From Dichetophora obliterata (taxonomy: Eukaryota > Arthropoda > Insecta > Diptera > Sciomyzidae), in the NCBI GenBank assembly GCA_963920525.1, contig OY986438.1, forward strand, positions 188,922,962 to 188,986,961: a stretch of 64,000 bases of DNA. The letters are read 5' to 3'. A program made the translations under genes and the position numbers. Under the pieces are notes generated by a model. It had not been told where the DNA came from, did no database searches, and worked only from the letters and a program-made list of their open reading frames with translations. Shown piece after piece: positions 11,034-23,229 of this stretch; position 1 is the stretch's first letter, and every line of letters begins with the position of its first letter.

Positions 11034-12900
11034 ACCCGACTTCAAAAAGGAGGATGTTCTCAAGTTGGTTGGTTTTTTAAATATATGTACATTAGTAGCG
11101 TTGCCATCATATCTTTTTTATAGAGGACATGTTCTCTTTTTTTCTCGAGATCTTTTATTATCTTTTTTTAAAATGAATAGTCCTCTTTTTTTTTTGAGAC
11201 AAAATATATCTATAAAAAAACATTTACTAAAAATGCACACAAAGATATTTGCCTGAAAAAATCTACACTGATTTGCAATTCAATGGCTTTATGACAATGC
11301 TGAACGCCATCCCTGAACAAACGTAACTTAACCCTAGCTGTGACCACTATATTTTTGCATACGTTATGTGCCCACTGTGACGATTTCGTCCTAGCTATTT
11401 TTTCACCCCTTTAGAGACATCAGTTAACCCTAAATTTGTTTTGAAGGTTTAGTTTTAAGTTTAAGTGAAAGGAAAAAGAAGGTTTTATTCAAAAATGTTA
11501 GAACAGTATTCCGCAATTTATTTTGGAACAGTCAAAAAAGAGCATTTCTTACATTTTAATAAAAAAATTATATCTCTGACCCTAACTAATAATAGATTTA
11601 AAAATAATATGTAAAAAAATGTTTATTTGATGTTTTACTTCCCAATAAATTTTATTGAATTTTAAAAAAGTCTCTTTTTGTCCTCCTTTTTTTGTTAAAA
11701 GTTTTCCTCTTTTGCCCTAGACTTCTGGTAACCCTATACATCGATGACTAATAAAGTACTTACCTGATTGTCACAATTTTTTGTCAACAGATAGAGATAT
11801 CAGACGGGTAGGTGCCCATCTAAAAAATGGGGGTATTCGACACAGGGTCGTGGCAATATAAGAAAGACTTTGTATGTAGAATAATATTAACACTAGAGAA
11901 CTGAAATTTAGTACAGGGGTAGGCACAATTATTAAAAGTTTTGTTCAAAAAAGTGGGCGTTATTCAATAAATTCTAGTGATTTGAAATTAAGTACAGGGG
12001 TAGGCATAATTATGAAAATTTACTGTGAATAAAGTGGGCGTTGTTGGACAAAAGGGCGTGGAAATATAAGAAAAATGCTGTATCTCAGTTAATATTGACA
12101 CTAGTTTACTGGAAATTCGTACAGGGTTAGGAACAAATATAACAAATAATGGTCAAAAAAGTGGGCGTAATTCGATAAAGGGCGTGTCAATGTAATAAAA
12201 TCGCTGTAACTCGAATAATATTGACACTAGGATACTGAAATTAGGTACAAGGGTAGGCATAATTATGAAAATGTGCGGTCAAGAAAGTAGACGTCGTTAG
12301 ACAAAAGGGCGTGGCTATATAAGAAAAATACTGTACCTCAGTTAATATTGACACTAGCGTACTAGAAATTGGTACAGGAGTTGGAACAATAATTATAAAT
12401 TACGGTCAACAAAGTAGGCGTTGTTCTAGAAAGGCGTGGCAATATTAGAAAAAAGGCCGTAATGCGAATAATATTGACACTAGGATACTGAAATAAGGTA
12501 GGCATTATTATGGCAATATAAGAAAAATACTGTATCTCAGTTAATATTGACACTAGCGTACTTTAAATTGGTACAGGGGTTGGAACAATAATTATAAATT
12601 ACGGTCAATAAAGTAGGCGTTGTTCTACAAAGGCGTGGCAATATTAGAAAAAAGGCCGTAATGCGAATAATATTGACACTAATAGAGGTAGGATACTGAA
12701 TAGAGGTAGGCATTAATATGAAAATGTACGGTCAAGAAAGTGGACGTTACTGGACAAAAGGGCGTGGCAATATAAGAAAAATATTGTTTCTCAGTTAATG
12801 TTGACACCAGGGTACGAAAACTCGTAACAAGAATGTAAAAAAATTGTTATCATAATCTCTAAAAAAGAAAGAAATAAAAACTTTTAGCAAAAAAAAACCA
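11034..12900 (+). repeat. dispersed repeat opening CCGACTTCAAAAAGGAGGA, with internal array
   Basis: It opens ACCCGACTTCAAAAAGGAGG, then has a GTCAACAGATAGAGA block (about 11788) and a degenerate tandem array to about 12840. The same three blocks occur in the same order in the 53105-55440 copy, so they form one mobile or amplified unit. No protein is encoded. The right limit, near CCAACTTCAAAACC, is approximate. Confidence 0.55.
11870..12840 (+). repeat. degenerate tandem array, unit roughly 75-130 bp
   Basis: About eight units, each with TTAATATTGACACTAG (or AATAATATTGACACTAG), then TACTGAAATTGGTACAGGGG, and GGGCGTGGCAATATAAGAAA. Marker positions are near 11888, 12092, 12217, 12344, 12470, 12545, 12668 and 12798. 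The TTAAT and AATAAT versions alternate, which suggests a higher-order dimer of about 250 bp. Confidence 0.7.
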
Positions 12901-12967
12901 ACTTCAAAACCACTACAAAGTAAAAAATAATGAAAGTTTTTTCTAAATGACCTTGTTATTTATTATG

Positions 12968-13433
12968 TTGATTTTATATGATTTAAATACAAATTCTAAA
13001 TGTTTGATAGTTTAAATCATACTTGATTTTAAATACAAATTCTAGTTGTTTGATAGTTTAAAATCGTTTATTGAGCTTTAGGTCAAGGTTAGAACAATTA
13101 ATTGTTCTAACGAATCTTTCCAAAGAAACAACAACAACAACAGCAACGTTTTCAATATGAAAAACACGGCGTATCACAAAGATTTCTGATGAAGCCTTTA
13201 GCAGGGCCGAAATTGCAATAAAATCAGCTAGTGATGTTTTCCTTTTTCATACTGAAAACGTTGTTGTTGTTGTTTCTTTGGAGAGAATTCTTAGAACAAT
13301 TAATTGTTCTAACTTTGACCTTAAGCTCAATAAACGATTTTAAAATATCAAATAACTAGAATTTGTATTTAAAATCAAGTATGATTTAAACTATCAAACA
13401 TTTAGAATTTGTATATAAATCATATAAAATCAA
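12968..13433. mobile_element. 466-bp foldback element with about 200-bp arms
   Basis: The left arm starts TTGATTTTATATGATTTAAA and the right arm ends with its inverse. Landmarks shared by both arms are AGAACAATTAATTGTTCTAA, a CAACAACAACAACAGCAACG / CGTTGTTGTTGTTGTTTC pair, and the AATCGTTTATTGAGCTTTAGG pair. The unpaired loop is about 13160-13240. A transcript would fold into a nearly perfect hairpin. Confidence 0.85.
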
Positions 13434-13599
13434 AAGAGTAGCAAATAATTTTAAATTACTTTTCACATTTATCCTTGGTCAAATTTGTTAATTTGTCTAT
13501 ATATATTATTAAATTGTAATTATTACTACTATAAATTTTTTTCTATTTTGTATTATTATCATAAAAATATTTATTTCTCCATGAATATAAAGCCTTTAA

Positions 13600-13626
13600 G
13601 GTTAGGTTAGGTTAGGTTAGGTTAGG
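13600..13626 (-). repeat. (CCTAA)n tail of the non-LTR element
   Basis: Five GGTTA units on the plus strand, read as CCTAA on the element's own strand, sit directly between its 3' end and the target duplication. It is a retrotransposon tail, not a telomere. Confidence 0.75.
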
Positions 13627-15582
13627 TAATGGTGGCTGAGCCGATAGACGACTCGTACACTTAGGCCAGTGCAGGCCCAGTGTGATACCACATGATCTCT
13701 TTAAAAACCTAATAGAGATTTCCCTCCTCAAACCAGTTCGAGCGGATAATGAATTTGAGTATATGCTTGATTTCCAGGCATGAGACTTCGGCAAGTCCAT
13801 TTAAAAAGGGAAGGCCCAGAGTTGCCGTTCTCCTTTTAGCTAGAGCCGGACATTCGCAGAGGAGGTGCTGAACGTTTTCTGCCTCCTCCTCACATCTGCA
13901 GCTTCTGCAGAAATCGCTTGATGCTACTCCCAACCGAAGAGCATGCGCTCCGATCAGGCAGTGACCCGTTAGGATTCCTACTATTTTTGACAGGTTTACC
14001 CTGCTTAACTCAAGCAGTGAGTTGGTGCGTTTTAAGTCGTAGGTAGGCCATGTTAGCTTAGTTGTCCTACATGTATCAAGGTGTTCCCAGCGTTCTTGTG
14101 CAAGACCTAGGGATCTGTTCTTGCACTGGAGTTTATAGGAGGAAATGGGTATACCAATAAAGTCCTCATTTAAGAGGGTGTTAGAGGTCGTACCCTTCCT
14201 TGCTAATTCGTCGGCCAAATTGTTGCCCTCGATATCCCTGTGTCCGGGTACCCATATGAGGTGAATCCTAAGTAGCCTTGCCATCTCGTTAAGAGATTTG
14301 CGGCACTCAGTGAGAGTTTTAGAGTTGTCAATATTTGAGTTCAGTGCTTTCAGTGCAGCTTGGCTATCTGAAAAGATGGAAATACTTTTTCCTTCAAGGT
14401 CTTTTTGACCTAGAATCCTAGTGGTTTCGTGAATAGCCATCATTTCCGCTTGGTAGACACTACAATAATTAGGAAGTCTAAAGGACGCTTCGATTTCGAA
14501 ATCCTGGGAGTAGATACCTCCCCCTACTTGTTCTCGAAGTTTGGATCCATCTGTGAAGATTTTTATGGCGTAGGTTTTAGTTTGCCCATTCTAACCGTGA
14601 AGGGATGAAAACTGCATAGTTCTTTTTAAGATTTAAGCACGGCACACAGTAGTCTCTTTTGTCGGGTACAGACGAGTTCAGAATAATTGTGTGGCCGCAG
14701 TTGTTACCTATCCAATTACCAGATTCTCTAAGTCTCAGGGCTCGTGTGTTGGCACATTCCCTGGAAAAGATATCGAGAGGAGGAAGGTGAAGCATGACAT
14801 TGAGGGCGCTAGTTGGTGTTGAGGACAGTGCCCCCGTAATACAAAGACCTGCGCTTCTTTGCACCTTTGCAAACTTCTGAAGTGTGGATGCCTTATCAAG
14901 GACCCACCACCATACCAGTGAGCCATACATTAGTATGGGGCGGACAATTGCTGTGTAAATCCAGCGTACTATTTTGGGGGAGAAACACCATTTTTTACTT
15001 ATAGCTTTTTTACAGGCAAATAGTGCTATGTTTGCCTTTTTAACACGTTCCTTAATGTTAACATTCCAGATAAGCTTCTTATCCAGAATAACTCCTAGGT
15101 ATTTCGTGCTGTCGCTAAAGAGCAACCTCGTGCCGTTCAGACGCGGAGGTTCTAAGTTGGGGGTTTTATATTTCCTAGTGAAAAGAATGAGATCTGTTTT
15201 CTCGGGGTTTACACTTAAACCACACGTGGATGCCTATCTCGAGAGAATTAAAAGTGCTCTCTCCATGAGTTGACAGAGAGTCTGGGGAAACTTTCCTTTA
15301 AAAATGATTGCAATATCGTCTGCATAAGCAACAACCCTGTAGCCTTCTCCCTCCATGATACGCAACAGCTGGTCAACCGTCACGGACCACAGAAGTGGAG
15401 ACAAAACTCCTCCCTGCGGAGTGCCTCTGCTTACAAACCTACGAGTGAAGGATCCCTGTGATCCCTGTGATCCCATGTGACTGCACATGGAAGGACATTA
15501 TAGAATGCCCCTGATATATATAGAAAAGCAGCAAGTGCGTATTCTTTGTTCTCAAGTGATTTTTCGATGGTAGACACAAGAG
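13600..15582 (-). pseudogene. 5'-truncated non-LTR retrotransposon (RT plus RNase H), TSD AAAGCCTTTAA
   Basis: On the minus strand the sequence starts inside the reverse transcriptase (EYALAAFLYISGAF near 15530; the first catalytic Asp of the usual FLDI is Tyr here). It continues with RGTPQGGVLSPLLW (about 15420) and VAYADDIAI (about 15320), then a thumb region (15125-14577). RNase H follows (FTDGSKL near 14550, QAEMM near 14445, FSDSQAAL near 14370, WVPGHRDIEGNNLADELA near 14230), then a CRSCRCEEE...HLLCECP knuckle near 13880. Frames shift several times. RT with a C-terminal RNase H fits the I/LOA/R1 group rather than Jockey. Exact 11-bp copies of AAAGCCTTTAA flank it (13589-13599 and 15583-15593). 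Confidence 0.85.
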
Positions 15583-15827
15583 AAAGCCTTTAAAGTCGGC
15601 GCTAATATAATCAGACTTTTATAAAATTAACGCTCTGGCTTTAAAGGTTTTAAATTCATGTAGAAACTAATTTATTTGTGATAATAATACAAAATAGAAA
15701 AAAATTATAATAATAAGATTTCCAATTTAATATTATATATAAGTAAAGAATGAAATTTGACCAAGAATTAATGTAAAAAGTAATTTAAAATTATTTATTA
15801 CTTTGTAGTTGTTTTGAATACCCCTCC

Positions 15828-16690
15828 TTATTTTTATTCATTATTAATAGCATGAAAAAACTCAAGAAATCATTATTTTATGATTATTATTTTTTGCTCA
15901 AAAAAAACCGTTTTCTGATTTTTTTTTTTTGCTCAGATATAAAATTTTTTTTTAATTTATATTATTTTCATCAAAAAATAAAAATCGTTTTTTGATATTA
16001 ATTATTTTACTCAAAAATAAAAATCGTTTTTTAATATTTATTGTTTTTATCAAAAATAAAAATTGTTTTTGATTTTTATTTTTTTTTTTGGCTCAGTAAT
16101 ATAAATCATTTGTTGATTTTTATTGTATAGCTCAGTAATTGAAATCAGTTTCAGAAATTAATTTTTGGATCAGATATGTAAATCGTTTCAGAATTAGAAA
16201 CTACTGACTCTAAAAAAATGAAATTTTGACAGATTATAATAAAAAGCTTATGACAGTTTTTCTATGCGTCTGTTTTTTCTATTGTTAAAACCATGATGCA
16301 ATAAAACACAGTTACACGTATTTTTGACGTTTTCTAAAATTGGTTATGTGAAATAAAAGTACTAAAATTAATAATGATATACATTAGACCGGTTTAAATT
16401 ATAAAAGTGTTAAAATGGTAGATGGCTTCCTTTCATTTACTGTCTTAAAGCATACCCCTCCTTACTACATGATAAAAAAATTAGTTATTAATTGTTTTTA
16501 TTTCTGAGCAATATAATAAAAATCCAAAAACAATTTTTAGTTTTGATGAAAATAATATAAATCAAAAACAGATTTTTATTTCTGGCCAAAAAAATACAAA
16601 TCAGTTTAAAATAATTTTTTAATTTTTATTTATAACGGTTACAAAATAAAAATCACTAATGATTGGAAAAGGCAATACAAATGGCAACAA
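15828..16690. repeat. AT-rich element with inverted arrays of about 50-bp units
   Basis: The left block (15890-16200) repeats a unit of the form TTTTGCTCAGTAATAAAAATC / GTTTTTTGATTTTTATT about six times. The right block (16460-16680) holds the same unit inverted (TTTCTGAGCAATATAATAAA). A TACCCCTCCTTA motif stands at about 15829 and again, in the same orientation, at about 16453. No coding sequence is present. Confidence 0.55.
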
Positions 16691-16812
16691 TTCGGTATGC
16701 TCAAAAGTGTTCTGCGACAAGTAGAACATGCTGATTTTTTGCAATATTTTTACAAAAAACTGGATTTTAAGAGGTTATTTAAAACCATTCCAGCTCACGG
16801 ATGGCTACCGCT

Positions 16813-17939
16813 ACTCGCAGAGAAAAAACATAGTTGCAACAACCATGTTTTAAGAGGATCATAGTATGATTCGGATTATGATTGTTGCTAACATGTTCTT
16901 AAACATATAATATTTTCTTTGATCATGATAAAATGATTACAATAACCATATTTAGAATAGGAACTTTTTTGTAGGAACTAACATATTATTGAAAGAATCA
17001 TTATTCTCTTATTGGTTCAAAAATAGAATGATTGCAACAACTATATTATGAATTTATTTTTAGGATCCAGAATATTATTGAAAATTATTTATTTTCATGC
17101 ACTCCAATTTCCACATCTATTAATTAATATAACTCTAAAGGTTTGCCGTTGACTAGGCTGAATAGAAATATTGATTCAATTGATCAATCTTTTTGATAAA
17201 ATTTTCTGTCCGAGCTGGGGTTTGAATTGCGGCTTTTCCGCTTACGAGCCACGCACACTACCAGTATGCCTCAGCCGCTACTACCGCTCGCCTGACTAAT
17301 GTCATTCATAAACATGGTACATTAAGTGCATTGTCACAAAAATAGCAATATTTGTGATAAACAAAATATGGTCAGAATTGCGAAATATATTTACGGTAAA
17401 CAGAAACATGTTTGTTACAATTAAAGTCGAAAATGTAACTTTTCTGCGTGCTGTTTTTAGGATAAGGCGATTTAAAATACAACACAATAATTACACAGTT
17501 GACAAACGAAACGGCACATAGCCAGGAGTCGATAAAACTTACTATGTCTGAATGAAGTGAAAGGTTTCCTGCAATCCGTTTAGACACAATAAGTTCTTTC
17601 GATTTTTGGTTATGCTCTGCTTCATTTGCCCACAATCAAAGAATAGTTCAGACAAACATTAAAAATTCTAACATGTTTGTCTCTATAATAATATTCACAT
17701 TTATCATGATTGACAGAACTACAACATTTTTGTTGCAACTAATAGTTGAGGCAATGATAGTATGTTGACGATTTGATCTATGTTATGATTTCAACTATAA
17801 TGTTATTTTTGGTACCACCATTAGTAAATAATGACTTTATTAAGGCAAAAATTTGTGTTTGCAGGAATAATACAATAATTTTAGTAAAAAAATTATTATT
17901 GCAGTAATCATGTCTCAACCATGTCTTTTCTCTGCGTGT
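16813..17939. mobile_element. TIR element, termini ...CGCAGAGAAAA, repeat-bearing arms
   Basis: The left end CGCAGAGAAAAAACATAGTTG is matched by the inverse of the right end CAACCATGTCTTTTCTCTGCG (two differences). Both arms contain degenerate copies of a unit around ATGATTGTTGCTAACATGTT, inverted relative to each other. A tRNA-like segment (17213-17290) lies in the middle. No transposase is present. Confidence 0.6.
17213..17290 (-). other. tRNA-like (SINE-head) segment
   Basis: The minus strand reads GCGGTAGTAGCGGCTGAGGC, then TGGTAGTGTGCGTGGCTCG and GCAATTCAAACCCCAGCTCG, which resembles A- and B-box regions and a T-loop (TTCAAAC). An intact cloverleaf cannot be drawn, so it is called a tRNA-derived relic rather than a gene. 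Confidence 0.4.
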
Positions 17940-20298
17940 AGAGTCGATATATTTGTAGAATCGTCATGACATAAGCCAAGGATTATTTTGAGCATTTGTG
18001 CCGAACAACTTTTTTTTCTATGGAGCGTTAGGCGCCTTCATGTATATGTGTGCGCATCCCTGATTAAAATCCACTTTTTCTTTTCTTATTTCGGAGTTTG
18101 CACAAAATAAGTCATATAATCCATAAAATAAACACATGACAAACAAAAATTTCATTCATAATGCTTCATTAACAAATATTAACATTGTGTTGAAAAACTG
18201 ATTCGCTCGCGAGAAGTGAAGTTATTATGAGGAGCTCTTATTTTTTGTCATTAAGCAGATCAAACGCTTCATACTGCTTAGTTTCAGGGGAAAAAAAAAC
18301 CAAAATAAGAAATGCAAACATAAAAAATTAAAAAAAAATTCAAACAAATAGCTAGATGCCTTTGCATATGCAATAAACAAGTGCAATTAAATTTAAGCTT
18401 GCGTGAGCCTAAATTTCTGCAAAATCCGCGTTAATAAAACGAATGCGACACCAAAGGCACAAGTAAAAAAAAAATGTATATATAGACGTGTATAATGCTT
18501 ATGTACATGCATGTGTCTAAGCACATGTGTTCAGAATGAATGTATGTGTGAATTTTTTAATAAGCATCCACTCAGTCGCGCACCCACACCAAAGAATGAA
18601 CGCGCGTTAGGCTGCATTAATTAATTATCCTTACAAGGCTTTAAATCATTTTTTTTTTTGTTTTCTATGACAAAGCATTTTTGTAAAGTCGTCTGAGGGT
18701 GTGACAATTAAGTAGAAGGGTAGACAATAAATAACATATATGACTTATGTATGTTTATTATGTAGCTTATTTAAAACGCAATAGAGTATTAAACATTTTA
18801 ATATAATGGCAATACAAAAACCATGCTAATTGAATTTCTGTACTTGATAAAGATTTTTTTTTATATATTATGCATTGTTAAGTCTAAACTGTTTTTCCCC
18901 TTTATTTTGTAATAAATTTATTAACATCTATAACAATCTGTATTGTTACTCTTACATTTTGTGCTCTGTTAAACGAACTGAGAACTTAGGGCTATTTTTA
19001 ACTAATGAGCACGAGTTCTAAAACTCGTAACGGAAACTTTGTATTGAAAAACTTTGTGCCGGAAATACTCAGAAATACTCAAAAAGCAAATAGAAAAATT
19101 CACAAAAAAAAAAAAAAAAAGAATGAAAAGAAAACAAAAACCTTGTAAAATTTTAGCTAAACTAATAATAACCTCAGGTAATAATTACAAAACTTTTCAT
19201 GTACTCGACTTTCATTAACAAAAAAAAAAAAAAAATATAAAACTACGAAAAAAATTACAAAAAAAAGTAAGAAAATGCATAAAAGTTAAAATATATAAGT
19301 TCGTTTGTTTTCAAAATGTTTGAACAATTTGAAAGGAAGTCGTGCAAAACTTTTACAGAGTTGTGTTTTTGCTTTGCTTCTTTTTTTTTTTTTTAAGAGG
19401 AAGGTTGTGCCCAATTCTCTTCAACACAAGCTGAAAAGTAAACGGTTAGCATGCTTGAGTTGATTATCGTTGGTAATCAATCAGTTTACGGACAGACAAA
19501 CACTGACAAACTTTTAGTACTTCAATGAAGTAGCAAAGCAGCCAGCAACCAAAGCAGAGATATTAAAATTATTTGATATCAAACAAAATTTTGGAAAACT
19601 TGCTATGCTAAAGACATGCTCCAAAAACTGCAGGTGAAACGTCAAAGTTTCAACATGTTGCGCCATAAAATTGAATTGAGGTGAAAAGTTTACTGGCAGC
19701 AGAAACTAGCTATGCAGAGAGCTTGCTATGCGTGCAAACACAGTGCAGATCAAAAGTTTTCCTCAACTTGGAGATAAGCATGCATTTACTTTGAAATAAA
19801 AACCCAATTCGAAGTCAACTAGTTTAAGTGGAATTTAATTTTATGATTTTGTGGCATTTTAACAAAGTTATTTATAATTTTTCGTCAAAATCATTCAAAT
19901 GGCAGAATAACAAAATTAATCTACAAGCTTTTGATTGGAAATAATCTAGTAAAGTATAGGAAGTTTTTGGTGATAAAGTTTTAAAATCCGAAAATCGGTA
20001 TAGTCAAGTTTTTCAACTAATACAGTATGATCATTCTTATGTTTTCCTAGAAATAACTTGTTTTATTGAGACAGAAAAATATATATATACTCTTTTAAAA
20101 AAAAAAAAAAACGAATAAAGAATCACTAAGTGTATTAGACACGGCATTTTTAGCTCTGTTTACATAAATACTGCATTTCATTTTGGAGTGATATTTAAAA
20201 TTTGTGTTTAAGCATTTTTAGTACAATTTTTGCTTACAAACATTATCCTTAAATATATATTTTAAATCAACACAGACATCAAACACAGACTAACATCT
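17940..20298. other. AT-rich intergenic DNA, no gene seen
   Basis: No frame of note, with many A/T runs and short CA/TG-rich stretches near 18470-18560. It may be unique host sequence. Confidence 0.5.
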
Positions 20299-21462
20299 AC
20301 ACACAGAAAAAAATCATTGTTAAATCAACTATAAACATTATGATTTTACATGTTTCCCCTATGATTTTGCTTCATAGAGATTTATAGTAAAATCATTGTG
20401 ATTTTCATGTAAAAATCGCAAAAAATTTTCATGTTGAATCATTATGAAATCCTGTAAAATCATTATGATAGTCATGTTGAATCAATATTTAATCATGTAA
20501 AATCATTACGATGGTCATGTTAAATCATTATGAAATCATGTAAAATCATTACGATGGTCATGTTGAATCATTATGAAATGCAGTTGAATCCTAACCTCAG
20601 TTTGAAATAAAAAGAACTTCAAGTTGGTTTTATTTAGTTTTTTTATTGAAAAATGTAAAAAAATGCGACTTATAATTACAAAACATACCTCAATTTTTCT
20701 ACAACTAAATAATTTTTCTTGATAACGTGCACAAAGTCCTATAAGTGGTATAGCTTCCTGTTTATCTTCCTTAGATAAGTACCTTAAACTTTTCTAGTCA
20801 ACTGAAGCTTCTGTTTCTATTGAAAAGTAATACAGCATCTTTATATTATTTTGTTATAGCAACATAGGTCACATATCACATTACTTTATTCATCTGCGTC
20901 GAAGTTTATGGATTCGACTACTTCCACTTGTATTTACTTTTCATTTCACTTGTTTTACTTTGCCAGCTATTACAAACAATTTTTATTTTTAACGATGCTA
21001 CTTCTCGCGATAAAACTTCTAATGTGCCAGAAACAACGGAACTTCTTCAGCATGCAAAATTTTTTTTTACATGATGCAATAATGATTTTACTAGATTTCA
21101 TAATGATTCCACATAATGTCATAATGATTCTACATGAAATCATAATGGTTCTACATGAAATCCTGTTGATTAACTTTTTACATGATGCAACAATGATTTT
21201 ACTGGATTTCATAATAATTCTACTTAAAATCATAATGATTTTACATGAAATAAATACTAATGATTTTACTCTGCAAAATTAATGCCAACACGTGCATGCG
21301 TGTTTTTTACATGATTCAACAATGATTTTACATAAAATCATAATGATTTTACATGAAATCATAATGAATTTTATGTTGCTGCCACCACGAAATATGAAAT
21401 CATGTAAAATGAAATCAACTATGCATCACAATGATTTTACTATGCAAAATTTTTCTGTGTGT
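20299..21462. mobile_element. TIR element, ACACACAGAAAAA ends, inverted arrays of ATGATTTTAC-type repeats
   Basis: The ends ACACACAGAAAAAAAT (20299) and TTTTTCTGTGTGT (to 21462) are inverse. The left arm (20320-20580) repeats units such as AATCATTATGAAATCATG and TAAAATCATTACGATGGTCA. The right arm (21070-21450) carries the same unit inverted (AATCATAATGATTTTACATG). The central 480 bp are unique. The reading frame across 20908-21282 is a by-product of the repeat. Confidence 0.7.
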
Positions 21463-23222
21463 ACAAACGAATGACAGATGGTTAGATATTTTTTTTTCTC
21501 TCAAACAAGGCTCCATTAATTTCAGCTGAAATTTATGGTTGCCATCTTAGTGCAACTAAATAAATGATTGTCGATTTTAACGAATGCATGTGTGTTGAAG
21601 CATCTAACTGGCCTCAAACAGCCCATCGAAACTTCTGTCGACACAGCATCAGTCACGCTTTGTGTCTGTCACAATTTCATTGAGCAAACATAAAGAAATA
21701 AATCATAGCAACAGAATTGTGAAGGCTGACATCAGGTAACGATTTTTATTTACTGCCTGTTGGCAACACTTGTGACAGGACGCGCGCACAGTGACTCAAT
21801 TGGAACAAATAAGTCTAGAAAAACAATTTCAGGAACTTCTCTCTTACGGTCGTTTTCCATGTTTTTGGTAGAACAAAATATCCTAAGAAAAAGGATTTTT
21901 AGGAATTTCGAACCATATAGACAGAATACATTTTTAGCTAAATAGTAATTGTTCAAATGTTAGTTGTAATGCTGAAATATATTTATGAAAAGTCGAACGA
22001 AATTTAAGAAAATGAACACTTTATTCACAAATGGAAGATATTTTAGGCTACAACTGGATAAAAAGTTTAGCTTTGATAATCAAATTCTTTTTAAAATTGT
22101 AATATATAATGACTTCAAATCATTCGCGAGCATGATTAGATTAGTGGGTGTGGCATTTATGTACAAGTTGATTGGAAAAATACTTTCAAGGCCAAGGCAT
22201 AGCTTGATAAATATTAACATCATCAAATATGGCACATCTGCAGCATTAAATTCAATCGTAGTTCAGTCTTATTTCAATCGTACTTTAATCGTACATATGG
22301 GTCATTCTTTAACAAATCGTACTCCTTTCAAATTTGATGTTTGAAATTCGGCCGAAAATAAAAAATATATTTTATTTACGTCAAATAAGCTTTTACGTGC
22401 ATCGGGATTTTTCTTGGGAAATTTTTTTTACGGAATACCGTTGTGTTGAAATTGTTAAAAACAGCAACATTTTGACAAAGTCAGTGTTACTTAAATCGCA
22501 ATATCTCGGATTGTGCTTTTCTGATTTAGTTCGTTTTGGGCCCGTTAGATAATTTTTTTATCCTTAATTCGAAAGTAAAATTTATTTTTTTACGACTTCA
22601 AATAAACTAGTATCGCCTGTAGCCGAAATTCGACCAATCTTCTGAAATTACAATACAATAGTTTTTTTCTAGTTCTGAGGCATAACCTTGCGTTAAGAAA
22701 ATGTGCTGTACTTAGAAAATCTTAAGTTTGAAATTATCGCAATAATTCTGATATAAAAATAGTCGAAATTTTTTTAAAAATATCTGTAAAAACATTACCC
22801 ATTAAAACTTTCGTACACCGTTATTTTTCACAACCTTTTGAAAGGGCTTTTTATATAACAGTTAAATAACTGTACTGAGAAAAGCTATAGTTTTCAAGAT
22901 ATCGCCATAACTTTGATGTCAAAATAAAGTTTATTTTCAGAATTTACTATTTATAATAAATTTCACCATCACAATTTATATTCACACATGTTACATACAA
23001 AAATGCTTATTGTATGGTATTCGAAAAATGTTTTTTGTACATTGTATTAATGTTGAAAATTTCCTCCATTTTTTCTTTTTTTGGTTTCTATCTATTATAG
23101 TTTAGGTTTTACCTAAGAAATATTCTTTAAATGCTTATATTTCAGGTCAAAGGTCACAAAAATATTCAGTGAACTCCTTCTCCCTACTCTAATTTCTTAA
23201 AAAAAAAGTACTAAAATCGGTC
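21463..23222. other. AT-rich intergenic DNA, no gene supported
   Basis: Several short frames are open (for example 21985-22344) but show no domain, splice sites or repeats that would support a gene. Confidence 0.45.
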
Positions 23223-23229
23223 AAGCGGG

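Larger units (their letters stand above)
12903..15822. mobile_element. palindromic element (long inverted arms) with two insertions
   Basis: The left part, TTCAAAACCACTACAAAGTA (12903) plus 13438-13597, is the inverse of 15640-15822, which ends TACTTTGTAGTTGTTTTGAA. The shared arms include AAATAATTTTAAATTACTTT and TTCTATTTTGTATTATTATC. The left arm is interrupted by the foldback at 12968-13433, and the centre by the non-LTR insertion at 13600-15582. Without both insertions it would be under 0.6 kb and mostly palindrome. Confidence 0.7.

Noticed and set aside
11870..12840. CRISPR-like array
   Set aside because: Units are degenerate, lack discrete spacers and repeat boundaries, and the genome is animal.
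13600..13626. interstitial telomere repeat
   Set aside because: Only five GGTTA units, placed exactly between a non-LTR 3' end and its target duplication; Diptera lack TTAGG telomeres.
20908..21282. 124-codon repetitive frame
   Set aside because: It is generated by inverted tandem units of a TIR element and has no start context, domain or splice support.
21985..22344. 119-codon frame
   Set aside because: AT-rich, no domain and no gene context; it looks like chance.
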